The notes: generated by a model not told the origin, from the sequence alone. DNA of 64,000 bases from Alkalispirillum mobile (GCF_003664325.1 NZ_RCDA01000001.1:620001-684000); one strand, 5' to 3'. Shown: positions 9,272 through 17,472, counted from the stretch's first letter. Program-made: numbers and translations.

Positions 9272-9501
9272 GCCGATCCTCCGATCCTGACCCTCATTTG
9301 GCAGGCCCGCCGAGTTGATCCTCCCGGCTGAGCTGCCCCGGGCTACCCTTCAGCGTTACACGCACCCTAGCGCGTCTGATGCATTGATTTATTTTTGTTG
9401 TGCCAAGCAAGAACTTGACATGAGTCACTATAGGACCGCTCGATCGGGGCTTTACAATAATATTTTGCTATAAGGGTTCGCCTTAATCCCTGCCGACCAG
9501 C
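9272..9501 (-). promoter_or_regulatory. nlpD-rpoS intergenic region with AT-rich island
   Basis: No gene is seen here. The part at about 9381-9480 is strikingly AT-rich and contains several -10-like hexamers on the minus strand, for example TATAGT at 9427-9432 with TTGTAA at 9452-9457 (19-base spacing, not ideal). The GC-rich leader next to rpoS repeats GGAGGATC twice, only the nearer copy being placed as a ribosome-binding site. This is the likely main rpoS promoter and a long 5' leader. Confidence 0.5.
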
Positions 9502-10308
9502 TTATTCCCGTGAAGGCAGGTGCCCTAGCGGGTCCACGGGATCGCCGTCCCGCCGCAGTTCGAAATGCAGGCCGGGGCTGTTCGCCCCCGGGCCGCGCCC
9601 CATTTCGGCGATCACCTGCCCTTTGCGAACAGACTCGCCTTCGCTCACATGCAGCCGGCGGTTATAGCCGTACGCCGTAAGGTACTGGCTGTCGTGCTTG
9701 ATGATGACCAAATTGCCGTAGCCGCGCAGCGCCGAGCCGCTGTAAACCACCGAGCCATCCGCCGCGGCCCGGATATCAGCCCCTTCCCGGCCACGGATCT
9801 CGATACCGCGCTTACCACCGCCGCCGCTCTCGAAGCGCTTGGCCAGCTCGCCCTCCACCGGCCATTGCCAGTCGATGTCTCCGCCGCCTGAAGGCGCCGG
9901 CGCTGGGCTTGAACCGGAACCCGTGCTGCCACCCGCAGCGGGGCTACTGCCGCTACTGGACGAGCTCGGAGGCGTGCTGGTGCTGCCCCCGCCGCCCTCC
10001 GAACCGGACTGACCGGAACCGCTGGCCACGGGGCGCGTCCCGCCGCCGCTGCCGGAGGGTGGGTTGAGGCGCAGCCGTTGGCCGACCTGAATGTGGTCCG
10101 GGGACGAGAGGTTGTTCCAGCGGGCCACTTCGCGATAGTCCAGCCCGTGGCGCCAGGAGATGGCGTAGAGGGTATCGCCCGGCCGGACTTCGTAATGGTA
10201 GACCCGGCTACCGCCGTCGCCGGAAAACGACGGCCAGGAGAAGCTGGCGCAGCCGGTCAGCGTCAAGACCGACAAGGCCACCACCGCTAGCCGGGTCAGC
10301 CCTTTCAT
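9502..10308 (-). CDS. nlpD: NlpD-like lipoprotein with LysM and degenerate M23 peptidase domains
   Basis: 268 residues from the ATG at 10306-10308. The N-terminus is a lipoprotein signal with the lipobox LTGC, then a LysM peptidoglycan-binding domain (YEVRPGDTLYAISWRHG), a Ser/Gly/Pro-rich linker, and a C-terminal M23/LytM domain. The LytM active site is degenerate: the family HxHF is GLHFELR and the first zinc ligand region reads KRGIEIRG, as expected of NlpD/EnvC amidase activators. NlpD activates AmiC for septal peptidoglycan splitting. The start overlaps the yqaA stop as ATGA. Confidence 0.93.
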   Translation of the reverse strand: MKGLTRLAVVALSVLTLTGCASFSWPSFSGDGGSRVYHYEVRPGDTLYAISWRHGLDYREVARWNNLSSPDHIQVGQRLRLNPPSGSGGGTRPVASGSGQSGSEGGGGSTSTPPSSSSSGSSPAAGGSTGSGSSPAPAPSGGGDIDWQWPVEGELAKRFESGGGGKRGIEIRGREGADIRAAADGSVVYSGSALRGYGNLVIIKHDSQYLTAYGYNRRLHVSEGESVRKGQVIAEMGRGPGANSPGLHFELRRDGDPVDPLGHLPSRE

Positions 10309-10886
10309 AACAATCGATATATCACATAACCCAGGATCAACAGGGCTACTGTGGCCCATCCGAGCCGATCAATCCAGGCGCGCAAGGCGGGCTCCACCTT
10401 CGGCCCGCCCCAGCTGACCAGTCCGGCCACAAGGTAGAACCGCGAGCCCCGGCCCACCAGCGAGGCCAGGATGAAGGGCACGATGCCCACCCCCATGGCG
10501 CCGGCGGCGATGGTGAACACCTTGTACGGGACGGGCGAAAAACCGGCGAGCAGCACCACCCAGAAGCCCCAGTCGCTGAACCACTCCCGCGCCTGCTGGT
10601 AAGCGCCGTACTGCCCGGCCGCCTCAACCCAGGGGAGGACCACGGAGAGCGCGAAATAGCCGATGACGTACCCAAGCACACCGCCCGCCACCGAGGTCAA
10701 CGTGGTGATGGTGGCATACCACATGGCCCGTTGCGGCCGGGCCAAACTCATGGGCGCCAGCATGACGTCCGGGGGTATGGGAAAGAAAGACGACTCGGCG
10801 AAGCTGAGCGAGCCGAGGTACCAGGGTGCACGCGGGTGCGCCGCCCACAGCAACATGCGAACGTAGAGCCAGGAAAATGGATGCAT
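10305..10886 (-). CDS. yqaA: YqaA family membrane protein (DedA/VTT superfamily)
   Basis: 193 residues from the ATG at 10884-10886, which overlaps the pcm stop by one base (TGATG). It has the SNARE-associated/VTT fold signature: SFAESSFFPIPPDVML near the N-terminus, then hydrophobic segments and a GFSPVPYKVFTIAAGAMG motif with the re-entrant-loop character of DedA proteins. The substrate is unknown; DedA relatives act in lipid scrambling and proton-dependent envelope homeostasis. It is inserted between pcm and nlpD, which are adjacent in E. coli. Confidence 0.88.
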   Translation of the reverse strand: MHPFSWLYVRMLLWAAHPRAPWYLGSLSFAESSFFPIPPDVMLAPMSLARPQRAMWYATITTLTSVAGGVLGYVIGYFALSVVLPWVEAAGQYGAYQQAREWFSDWGFWVVLLAGFSPVPYKVFTIAAGAMGVGIVPFILASLVGRGSRFYLVAGLVSWGGPKVEPALRAWIDRLGWATVALLILGYVIYRLL

Positions 10887-11551
10887 CAACGACAGCCACC
10901 CAGCAGTGGAACAAAGCTCACCGACGCAACATGGCGCCGCTTCAGCTCACCGTTCTCCCGCTCCACCAGTACCAGCTCCTGGGGCTGCCCCGCACCGCCA
11001 ATGGGGGCCACCAGCCGCCCCCCCTCGTCCAGCTGATCCCACAGCGCCTCCGGCACCTCCTCGGGCGCAGCCGTCACGATAATGCCCTGGTAAGGCGCAT
11101 GCTGCGCCCAGCCCTCGCTACCGTCCCCATAGCGGACATGGACCCGGTAGAGCTTGAGCTCCCGCATCCGCTGCCGTGCCCGATCGGCCAGCACCTTGAT
11201 GCGTTCAACGGTGTAGACCTCCACCCCCAGGTAGGCCAGGATGGCCGCCTGGTAGCCGGAGCCGGTGCCCAACTCCAGCACCCGTTCGGGGATATCCCGC
11301 TCGATCAGCAGTTCGGTCATGCGCGCCACCACCCAGGGCTGGGAGATGGTCTGCCCGTGGCCGATCGGCAACGGGGTGTTGTCGTAGGCCCGGCTGGCCA
11401 GCGCCTCGTCCACGAAGAGGTGGCGCGGGACATCCAGGATGGCCTGCAGCACGCGTTGATCCCGGATGCCCTCGTCTGCCAGGCGGGCCACCAGGCGCTC
11501 TCGTGTGCGGCGGGAGGTCATGCCGATCCCCTCGAAGCGGTGCGGGTCCAT
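10886..11551 (-). CDS. pcm: Protein-L-isoaspartate O-methyltransferase
   Basis: 221 residues. It methylates L-isoaspartyl residues in aged proteins with S-adenosylmethionine as donor. SAM motif I is LELGTGSGY at 92-100, preceded by the family [19 protein letters not shown] at 64-82. An internal ATG at 11519-11521 ([10 protein letters not shown]) would give the E. coli-like N-terminus; the upstream ATG is kept because it follows the surE stop by one base. It forms the classical surE-pcm pair. Confidence 0.95.
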   Translation of the reverse strand: MDPHRFEGIGMTSRRTRERLVARLADEGIRDQRVLQAILDVPRHLFVDEALASRAYDNTPLPIGHGQTISQPWVVARMTELLIERDIPERVLELGTGSGYQAAILAYLGVEVYTVERIKVLADRARQRMRELKLYRVHVRYGDGSEGWAQHAPYQGIIVTAAPEEVPEALWDQLDEGGRLVAPIGGAGQPQELVLVERENGELKRRHVASVSFVPLLGGCR

Positions 11552-11552
11552 C

Positions 11553-12323
11553 TCAGCCCCCCTCCTCGGCCGGACGACCCAACCCGGTAACCCAGCCGGC
11601 CACCTGGTCCAGGGCGGTGTAGCGGGTCAGGTCCACCTGGATGGGGGTTACCGAGACAAACCCGTTGCGAACGGCGTAGAAATCCGTGCCGGGGCCGGCG
11701 TCCTCCTCGTTGCCGGGGGGCCCGATCCAGTAGATGGGCCGCCCACGGGGGTCCTCGCCACGGACTACCGGCTCGGCCCGGTGCCGCCGGCCCAACCGCG
11801 TGGCCTCCCAGCCCTGTATCTCCTCCCAGGGCAGGTCGGGCACGTTGATGTTCAGGATGGTGTCGGACGGCAGCGGATCGCGGCTGAGCCGTTCAACGAT
11901 CTGCCGGGCCACGCGCGCCCCCGAGGCCAGGTGCCGGGGGGCGAAGGAGTTCAGTGAGATAGCGATGGCCGGCAATCCGAGAAAGCGGCCCTCGGTGGCC
12001 GCGGCAACGGTGCCGCTGTAGAGTACGTCGTCCCCCATGTTGGCCCCGGCGTTGATACCGGAGACCACCATGTCCGGCTCTTCGCGCAGCAGGCCGGTAA
12101 TGGCCAGGTGGACGCAATCGGTCGGCGTCCCTTCCACACGGTAGCGCCGCTCACCCACCTCGTGTACCCGCAGCGGATAATCGAGGGTGAGCGAGTTGCT
12201 CGCGCCGCTGCGGTCGCGTTCAGGCGCGACCACGGTGACATCCGCCATCTTGGAAAGCGCATCGAAAAGGGCCAGGATGCCCGGCGCCTGATAACCATCG
12301 TCATTACTGACCAGAATGTGCAT
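11553..12323 (-). CDS. surE: 5'/3'-nucleotidase SurE
   Basis: 256 residues. SurE is a metal-dependent survival nucleotidase/exopolyphosphatase linked to stationary phase. The N-terminal [15 protein letters not shown] holds the metal-binding DD pair at residues 8-9; SNSLTL and [20 protein letters not shown] complete the active site. Two adjacent ATGs exist (12321-12323 and 12324-12326); the second matches the family start. The long upstream open frame is not conserved. It is the first gene of surE-pcm-yqaA-nlpD-rpoS. Confidence 0.96.
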   Translation of the reverse strand: MHILVSNDDGYQAPGILALFDALSKMADVTVVAPERDRSGASNSLTLDYPLRVHEVGERRYRVEGTPTDCVHLAITGLLREEPDMVVSGINAGANMGDDVLYSGTVAAATEGRFLGLPAIAISLNSFAPRHLASGARVARQIVERLSRDPLPSDTILNINVPDLPWEEIQGWEATRLGRRHRAEPVVRGEDPRGRPIYWIGPPGNEEDAGPGTDFYAVRNGFVSVTPIQVDLTRYTALDQVAGWVTGLGRPAEEGG

Positions 12324-12409
12324 CATAGAAATGCCATCGCGTGTACCGGTGGTGATATTCAAGTGAAGTGGCGAGAGTATACCGCGACAATCACCCGCTG
12401 AGGGCGGCC

Positions 12410-12946
12410 ATGAGTTCCAAGGATAACAATCAGGACTGGCGCCTGTTCCACGAGGAGATGGCCGACGTGAAGCCACTCCAGCATAACCGCGTTGCCGCGC
12501 GCAAACCGCCACCGCCGCCCCGCCCCCTGCAGCGGGAGCAGGACGAGCGCCAGGTCATGGACGAGTTGATGGACCCGCCCGACCCGGCAGAGATCGAGAC
12601 CGGCGAGGAACTGTTGTACTTCCGGGAGGGGTTACAACGCCGGGTGCGTCGTCAACTGCGTCGGGGGCAGTTTCCCCCCACCGCCTGGCTGGACCTGCAC
12701 GGCATGACATCGCTGCAGGCCCGTCGGGCCGTGGCCGAGTTTCTGCAACGGTGCCGCAAGGAGCGCCACCGCTGTGTTCGGATCATCCACGGCAAGGGCA
12801 AGCGCTCGAGCAACCACGGGCCGGTGCTCAAGCGCAAAGTCGATTACTGGCTGCGCCAGCGCGACGAGGTGCTGGCTTTTTGCTCCGCCCTACCCAGCGA
12901 TGGAGGCACCGGCGCTGCGTACGTGCTGCTGCGGTTGGAACGCTGA
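12410..12946 (+). CDS. Smr domain protein (putative DNA/RNA endonuclease)
   Basis: 178 residues from the ATG at 12410, with GAGGGCGG just upstream; an in-frame upstream start would add 14 non-conserved residues. A charged, proline-rich N-terminal part is followed by a C-terminal Smr domain: [18 protein letters not shown] is the diagnostic LDLHG motif and [10 protein letters not shown] the HGKG motif. Such SmrA/SmrB proteins are nucleases; E. coli SmrB cleaves mRNA at collided ribosomes, but I cannot say which subtype this is. It is divergent from surE. Its last 57 bases lie antisense to the end of the PAS-GGDEF gene. Confidence 0.9.
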   Translation: MSSKDNNQDWRLFHEEMADVKPLQHNRVAARKPPPPPRPLQREQDERQVMDELMDPPDPAEIETGEELLYFREGLQRRVRRQLRRGQFPPTAWLDLHGMTSLQARRAVAEFLQRCRKERHRCVRIIHGKGKRSSNHGPVLKRKVDYWLRQRDEVLAFCSALPSDGGTGAAYVLLRLER

Positions 12947-13846
12947 CGCCGCCTCGATAGCGCCGGCCCGGACCCTTATATTGAGCCCACCACCGCGCTT
13001 GGCCTCGTAGCAGGCCTGATCGGCCAGTTCCAGTAACTGCTCCGCGGGCGGGCCATCGCCATGCACCAACACCACCCCGATACTGACCCCCAGCCGCAGG
13101 TTCTGGCCGCGCCACCACAAATTGTAATCGGCCACTGCATCCCGGATGGACTGACCGATCCGGATGGCCTGCAATAACGGGCAATGCTCCAGCAGGATCA
13201 GGAATTCGTCGCCGCCCAGCCGGGCAACGGTGTCCCGCTGCCGCACACAGGCGTGCAGCTGCTCGGCCACATCAGACAGCACCCGATCTCCCGTGCAGTG
13301 GCCGGCCAGGTCGTTGATCTGCTTGAACCTGTCCAGGTCCAGGTAACACAGCGCGTGCTCGGTACGCTGCTCCTTGGCGGAGGCGACCATGCGTTGCAGC
13401 CGCCGCAAGGCCTCTCTGCGGTTGACCAGCCCGGTCAGCCCGTCGTGGTTCGCTTCGTAGGTCAGACGCCGTGCCATCTTCAGGTAATCACCGATATCCC
13501 GGAATGAAATAACCAAACCCTGCACCGCCCCCAGGCCATCGCGGATGGTCGCGCCCGATAGCGCCAACTCCACCAGTTCGCCGTCGCGCCGACGCAGCTG
13601 CGCATACCGCTCCCCTGCCGACTCCGTGCCCAGGCATTGCTGCAACATCTCATCGACAACCACGGTGCCTCCGTCGCCCTCCAGGCGGAGCACGTCCGAC
13701 AGGACATGCCCCTTGGCATCTCCCACCGCCCAGCCGGTCAGGTGCGCCGCCCTCGGGTTGAGGTACCCCACCCGACCGTCCGGCCGGACCCAGACCACAG
13801 CCTCCGGCAGGGCTTCCAAAAGCGGTTCCTGGAAAGTCAGTCCCAT
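12890..13846 (-). CDS. PAS-GGDEF diguanylate cyclase
   Basis: 318 residues from the ATG at 13844-13846, chosen because a GGGAGGAT sits just upstream (inside the longer frame). A PAS domain (about 10-120, with EALPEAVVWVRPDGRVGYLN) precedes a GGDEF domain with the active site GGDEF at 211-215 and an inhibitory RxxD site (RQRD, 202-205) five residues before it, so it should make cyclic-di-GMP under product inhibition. No membrane segment is seen, so the PAS domain probably senses a cytosolic cue. It lies downstream of the kinase-regulator genes on the same strand. Its C-terminal tail overlaps the Smr gene. Confidence 0.93.
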   Translation of the reverse strand: MGLTFQEPLLEALPEAVVWVRPDGRVGYLNPRAAHLTGWAVGDAKGHVLSDVLRLEGDGGTVVVDEMLQQCLGTESAGERYAQLRRRDGELVELALSGATIRDGLGAVQGLVISFRDIGDYLKMARRLTYEANHDGLTGLVNRREALRRLQRMVASAKEQRTEHALCYLDLDRFKQINDLAGHCTGDRVLSDVAEQLHACVRQRDTVARLGGDEFLILLEHCPLLQAIRIGQSIRDAVADYNLWWRGQNLRLGVSIGVVLVHGDGPPAEQLLELADQACYEAKRGGGLNIRVRAGAIEAASAFQPQQHVRSAGASIAG

Positions 13847-13901
13847 TGCATCCTCCCGCACCATGCGGTCTCAACGACTTGGGCCCGCGATCGGCCACGC
13901 C

Positions 13902-14534
13902 TCAAGCCCGCTCGCAATCCACCATGCGGACCAGTACAGAGAGATTGCCCGTGCCCAGCTTCTCCCGAATTCGCCGCCGCCGCGCCTCCACGGTCGAGAG
14001 GCTGACATGCAACTGGCGGGCAATCAGCTTGTTGGGCTTACCCGCCACCACGGCCTCCAGCACGGCCCGCTCCCCATCGTTCAGCCTCGAAATGCGGTCA
14101 TGGATGCCCGATTGCCGCTCCCGTGCCCGCCGGTGCTCCGCCTCCTGTGCCAGGACCTGGCGCACTCGCTGTACCAGTTGGCTGCCCCTGAACGGCTTGC
14201 AAACGAAGTCCGTGGCGCCCTGCCTCATGGCATTGATGGCCGTGTCCACATCGCCATGGCCGGTCACGATAATGACAGGCAGGTGAATCCCCCTGACGAG
14301 CAAAGCCTTCTGCGCCCCCAGGCCACTGAGCCCTGGCATCCGCACATCGAGTAATACGCAGCCAGTCGTCTCCTCATCCACCGCATCCAGGAATGACCAG
14401 GCATCGGCGAAGCTCTGTACCGGCAATCCATGAACGCGCATTAACTCGCCTATCGATTCCCTTACAGCTTCATCGTCGTCGACGACAAATACGGTCGCAT
14501 CGTTTTGGGATTCTTTAATCAAAGTAGTTGCCAC
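13902..14534 (-). CDS. FixJ-family response regulator (receiver + LuxR helix-turn-helix)
   Basis: 210 residues with a GTG start (14532-14534); no ATG gives the receiver N-terminus. The receiver has the acidic pair in VVDDDEA (about 18-22), phospho-acceptor D63 in VLLDVRMPG and the lysine in VCKPF. The output is a LuxR/FixJ helix-turn-helix with LNDGERAVLEAVVAGKPNKLIARQL spread over about 151-175. The partner is most likely the histidine kinase 140 bases upstream. Two inverted repeats stand in that gap and could be its own operator. The target genes are unknown. Confidence 0.93.
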   Translation of the reverse strand: MATTLIKESQNDATVFVVDDDEAVRESIGELMRVHGLPVQSFADAWSFLDAVDEETTGCVLLDVRMPGLSGLGAQKALLVRGIHLPVIIVTGHGDVDTAINAMRQGATDFVCKPFRGSQLVQRVRQVLAQEAEHRRARERQSGIHDRISRLNDGERAVLEAVVAGKPNKLIARQLHVSLSTVEARRRRIREKLGTGNLSVLVRMVDCERA

Positions 14535-14584
14535 GCATTTGCGTTAGATCGCCCGGGCCTATTACCCACAACGGGTTCGGTTGC

Positions 14585-14608
14585 ACACGCCCACTGAATT
14601 GGGCGTGT
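14585..14608. repeat. Nine-base-pair stem-loop between the kinase and FixJ-type genes
   Basis: Perfect 9-base arms (14585-14593 with 14600-14608) around a 6-base loop. No U tract follows on the minus strand, so it is a poor intrinsic terminator and may instead be an operator or RNA-processing structure. Confidence 0.5.
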
Positions 14609-14618
14609 CACTCTCTCA

Positions 14619-14636
14619 AGAGTAGGGAACTACTCT
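14619..14636. promoter_or_regulatory. Palindrome upstream of the FixJ-type regulator
   Basis: AGAGTA-6-TACTCT is a perfect 6-base palindrome about 85 bases upstream of the regulator start. Size and position fit a dimeric LuxR/FixJ-type operator, possibly for autoregulation. Confidence 0.4.
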
Positions 14637-14674
14637 AACCGCTTGTATCCGGGGCGACCGCAAGGGACGTCAGG

Positions 14675-16759
14675 TTAGCCCTTATTTCCTGACCCACCCT
14701 TGGTATACCCGGTTGACCGGGGAATTGGCAAATGGAAACAAAAACAGGTGACATTTTCTGTTTCCTCGAACCACAAACGCCCGCCATGAGCCTCAATAAT
14801 GGAATAACTGATGGGCAGACCCAACCCCAATCCCGTAGGCTTAGTAGTAAAAAAGGGTTCGAAAAGCCCTTCCCGAACCCGCTCGCTCATACCGGGGCCC
14901 GTGTTACAGACCGAGAACCGCACGTACCCATCGGACTCTTCCACGGTGAGCCGGACACGCCGGTCCTCGGCGTCGGGGTGTGCATGCATCGCCTCTACCC
15001 CGTTCCGGACCAGGTTCAACAACACCTGCTGGATCTGGAGGGGATCGACCCGGAGATCGGGCAACGCGTCAGGCATGACGAATTTCAAGGAGGCTTGCCC
15101 CCGGCGCAACTCCAGGTCGATCAGGTCGCGCACATCGTCAATCAGTTGCCGTGGCTGCAGCCGCCGTTCAGGAATGCGCCCCGGTTCCCGGCGGGCGAAA
15201 GCGCGCGCCCGCTCCACCACCTGGCTGGCGCGCTCGGCCTGCGCACCGAGCTTGTCCAGTAACCTGAGCAGCTCCGCTTTCTCCACCGGGCCCTCGCCGG
15301 CCACCCGGTCGGTGACCGCGTCAGCGTAGTTAACGATCGCCGCCAGGGGCTGGTTCAACTCATGGGCCAGCCCTGTGGCAAGCTCCCCGAGCAGGCCGAC
15401 CCGGTCAATGTGATTCAGGGTGTCACGCTGCCGCTGCAGGTGCCGCTGGTGCAGCTCTTCGTTCCACTGGCCACCCAGCCATTGGGCAAGCAGCTGCACG
15501 CTCTCCGCGTCCATCGGCGTCCAGCCGGCGCAGTTCTCGCTGGTGCAAAAGAACCCGAGATACCCGGCGCAACGGCCCTGCACCACCACCGGCGCCTGCA
15601 GGCCGGCGTGCAGCGGCGGCCCGACGTGCCCGGTGCCAGTCAGCCAATGGCGGGGCGCCTCGTACCAGGTGCAACTGATGCCGACCCGCAAGTCATCGAT
15701 GGCGCCGCAGTCCGCTGGCAAAAGCGCTGTGACATCCAGCACCTCCCCGGGTGGCGGCCCGGGTTCCGGCAATGCACGCAGCACCCGCAGTGCGTCGTCC
15801 TTCCGGTGTGCCACCAGCGCCACGTCCGCGTTGAACGCCCTCAGGCCTTCTTCCAACAAAATGCGGCCTTTATCCGCCTTGGCTATTTCCTGATCGGTAC
15901 TCAGCCGGTGCAACAAGGTCATCAGGCGTTTGCCTTTTTGATGCGCCTGGTCCGTTTCCACCCGGATCAGGTAGACACGCAGGACCTCGAGCACGGCGTT
16001 GAGGATGCTCACCTCTTCCGCGTCCGGCCCTCCACCGGTGTCTGCCCACCCCGGGCGCGGAGTGAGCTCGACGACCCCTGGCCCGGACAGGGTGGTGTAG
16101 AGGGCCTCCCGGTGCAGTGGCGGTAGCGGTTGAAAGCCCGGGCTGGTGTAGTGGCGACCGTTGTAGGCAATCCGGGCAGCAGCCCGGGCGGGTTCCCGCA
16201 AGCTGGTGGGCAGTAAAACGGCAAAGTGCTGAAGGACCTCCTCTCGCCTGGAGGCGCCGGCGTCGTGGGCCAGCAACGCCGCCCGGTGCAAAAGCGTCAA
16301 TAGCCGCATCCGCCGCTTCTGCTCACGCTGGTAGCCCTGGGCCAGTTGGCGCTCCTGCCAAAGCCGGGTGACATCGCGCTGCACGCTGAGGTAATGGGTG
16401 ATTCGACCGGCGTCATCCCGCAGACCGGTGATCTTCCATTCGACCCGGTACTCCTCGCCATCGCGCCGGTAATTGGCGGTCTCGCCGACGAAATCTTCGC
16501 CCGCTTCCAGCTGTTGACGCTGGTGGCGTAACACCTCCGGATCGGTCTGCGGCCCTTGCAGCAATCGTGGGCTGTGGCCAACGATCTCGCCGCGGCGATA
16601 GCCGGACATGCGCTCGAAGGCCTCATTGACGAACAGGATGGTCGGGCCGGGCCAGTTGAGATTGGTGTCCGTAACCATGATCGGGTCAGGACACTGCTCG
16701 AGGGCCCGCCGGTAAAAGGCTGGGGGCGGCACCCCCTGGGCCGGCCTGGTCTCGGTCAC
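14675..16759 (-). CDS. Cytoplasmic PAS-GAF sensor histidine kinase
   Basis: 694 residues, GTG start overlapping the upstream regulator stop (GTGA). Order: PAS domain (about 20-132) with a LOV-like GHSPRLLQGPQTDP segment but proline where photoactive LOV domains have cysteine; a helical linker; a GAF-like region (about 285-430); a HisKA domain with the phospho-acceptor H466 in GLAHELNQPLAAIVNYADA; and an HATPase domain with N, G1 (NTGPGMS) and G2 (TGLGLGLPIS) boxes. No transmembrane segments are visible, so the signal is intracellular. The HELNQPLAA box matches the FixL/NtrB-like class, consistent with the FixJ-type partner downstream. Confidence 0.93.
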   Translation of the reverse strand: MTETRPAQGVPPPAFYRRALEQCPDPIMVTDTNLNWPGPTILFVNEAFERMSGYRRGEIVGHSPRLLQGPQTDPEVLRHQRQQLEAGEDFVGETANYRRDGEEYRVEWKITGLRDDAGRITHYLSVQRDVTRLWQERQLAQGYQREQKRRMRLLTLLHRAALLAHDAGASRREEVLQHFAVLLPTSLREPARAAARIAYNGRHYTSPGFQPLPPLHREALYTTLSGPGVVELTPRPGWADTGGGPDAEEVSILNAVLEVLRVYLIRVETDQAHQKGKRLMTLLHRLSTDQEIAKADKGRILLEEGLRAFNADVALVAHRKDDALRVLRALPEPGPPPGEVLDVTALLPADCGAIDDLRVGISCTWYEAPRHWLTGTGHVGPPLHAGLQAPVVVQGRCAGYLGFFCTSENCAGWTPMDAESVQLLAQWLGGQWNEELHQRHLQRQRDTLNHIDRVGLLGELATGLAHELNQPLAAIVNYADAVTDRVAGEGPVEKAELLRLLDKLGAQAERASQVVERARAFARREPGRIPERRLQPRQLIDDVRDLIDLELRRGQASLKFVMPDALPDLRVDPLQIQQVLLNLVRNGVEAMHAHPDAEDRRVRLTVEESDGYVRFSVCNTGPGMSERVREGLFEPFFTTKPTGLGLGLPISYSIIEAHGGRLWFEETENVTCFCFHLPIPRSTGYTKGGSGNKG

Positions 16760-17466
16760 GGTGAACGCCCCGTTGACTGCAGATCCCCGCCCGGGGCATC
16801 GGGCAGTTCGGGGTAACGCGACAACACGCCCACCGCGACGGCCATGCGGACCAACTCCGAGTAGGTCTCTATACGGAGCTTGCGGAACAGGCGCGCGCGA
16901 TGCACCTCCAGGGTACGGGGGCTAATCCCGAGGGCCTCGGCGAGCTCACGGTGGCAGCCACCTTCCGCCATGGCGCAGAACACCTCGTACTCCCTGTGCG
17001 TGAGTTGCGCCAACCGGTGCCGGGCGCGCTGGCGGGCCTCGCTCTCCGCCTGGGCAGCCTGGCTGACCTGTATTGCCTGGCAAATGGTATCCAGTAATTC
17101 CTGCTCACCTGCCGGCGCGCGCAAAATGTCCCAGGCCCCCTGACGCAGGGCGTCGATCACCGACTCGAGCGCGGTGGGCCCCACAACGGCCACCAGGGGG
17201 AGCAGGCGACGGCGATGAGAGCGCTCCTCCGGAGCCAACTCCGCCTCCGGCAGCGGCAACGCCCCGTCGACCCGGGTCACTATGCAGCCGGGCCCGTCGC
17301 CCAGCGTGCACCGGGCCCGCAGGCAAGTGCCATCACACAGGCGCGATGACAGGCCGGCGTTCTGTAACTGCCTACCCAACCGCTCCGCCTCGTCCGGCTG
17401 GAAACCGTGAAGGCAAACGGCTCCCTGATCAGAGTGATCTGTACTCAATACCCCCCCCCGGAACAC
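16756..17466 (-). CDS. Atypical LuxR-type regulator with degenerate, cysteine-rich receiver
   Basis: 236 residues with a putative GTG start at 17464-17466. The C-terminal half is a clear LuxR helix-turn-helix (LTHREYEVFCAMAEGGCHRE and a RTLEVHRARLFRKLRI recognition part). The N-terminal half aligns loosely with a receiver, but the phospho-acceptor position reads CIVTRVDG with no aspartate, and there are cysteines at 44, 48, 53 and 61 (CDGTC, RARC, GPGC). This suggests a non-phosphorylated regulator, perhaps metal- or redox-sensing. A G9 tract lies 7 bases after the GTG; an alternative TTG start (17446-17448) lies after it. It overlaps the kinase gene by 4 bases. Confidence 0.85.
   Translation of the reverse strand: MFRGGVLSTDHSDQGAVCLHGFQPDEAERLGRQLQNAGLSSRLCDGTCLRARCTLGDGPGCIVTRVDGALPLPEAELAPEERSHRRRLLPLVAVVGPTALESVIDALRQGAWDILRAPAGEQELLDTICQAIQVSQAAQAESEARQRARHRLAQLTHREYEVFCAMAEGGCHRELAEALGISPRTLEVHRARLFRKLRIETYSELVRMAVAVGVLSRYPELPDAPGGDLQSTGRSP
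17451..17459. repeat. C9/G9 homopolymer at the start of the LuxR-type regulator
   Basis: Nine consecutive C on the plus strand (G9 on the coding strand) fall between the GTG start (17466) and an alternative TTG (17448). Tracts of this length are prone to slippage. A one-base change would put the GTG frame out of register, or alter the spacing of a G-rich ribosome-binding site if TTG is used. Confidence 0.7.
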
Positions 17467-17472
17467 CTATAC

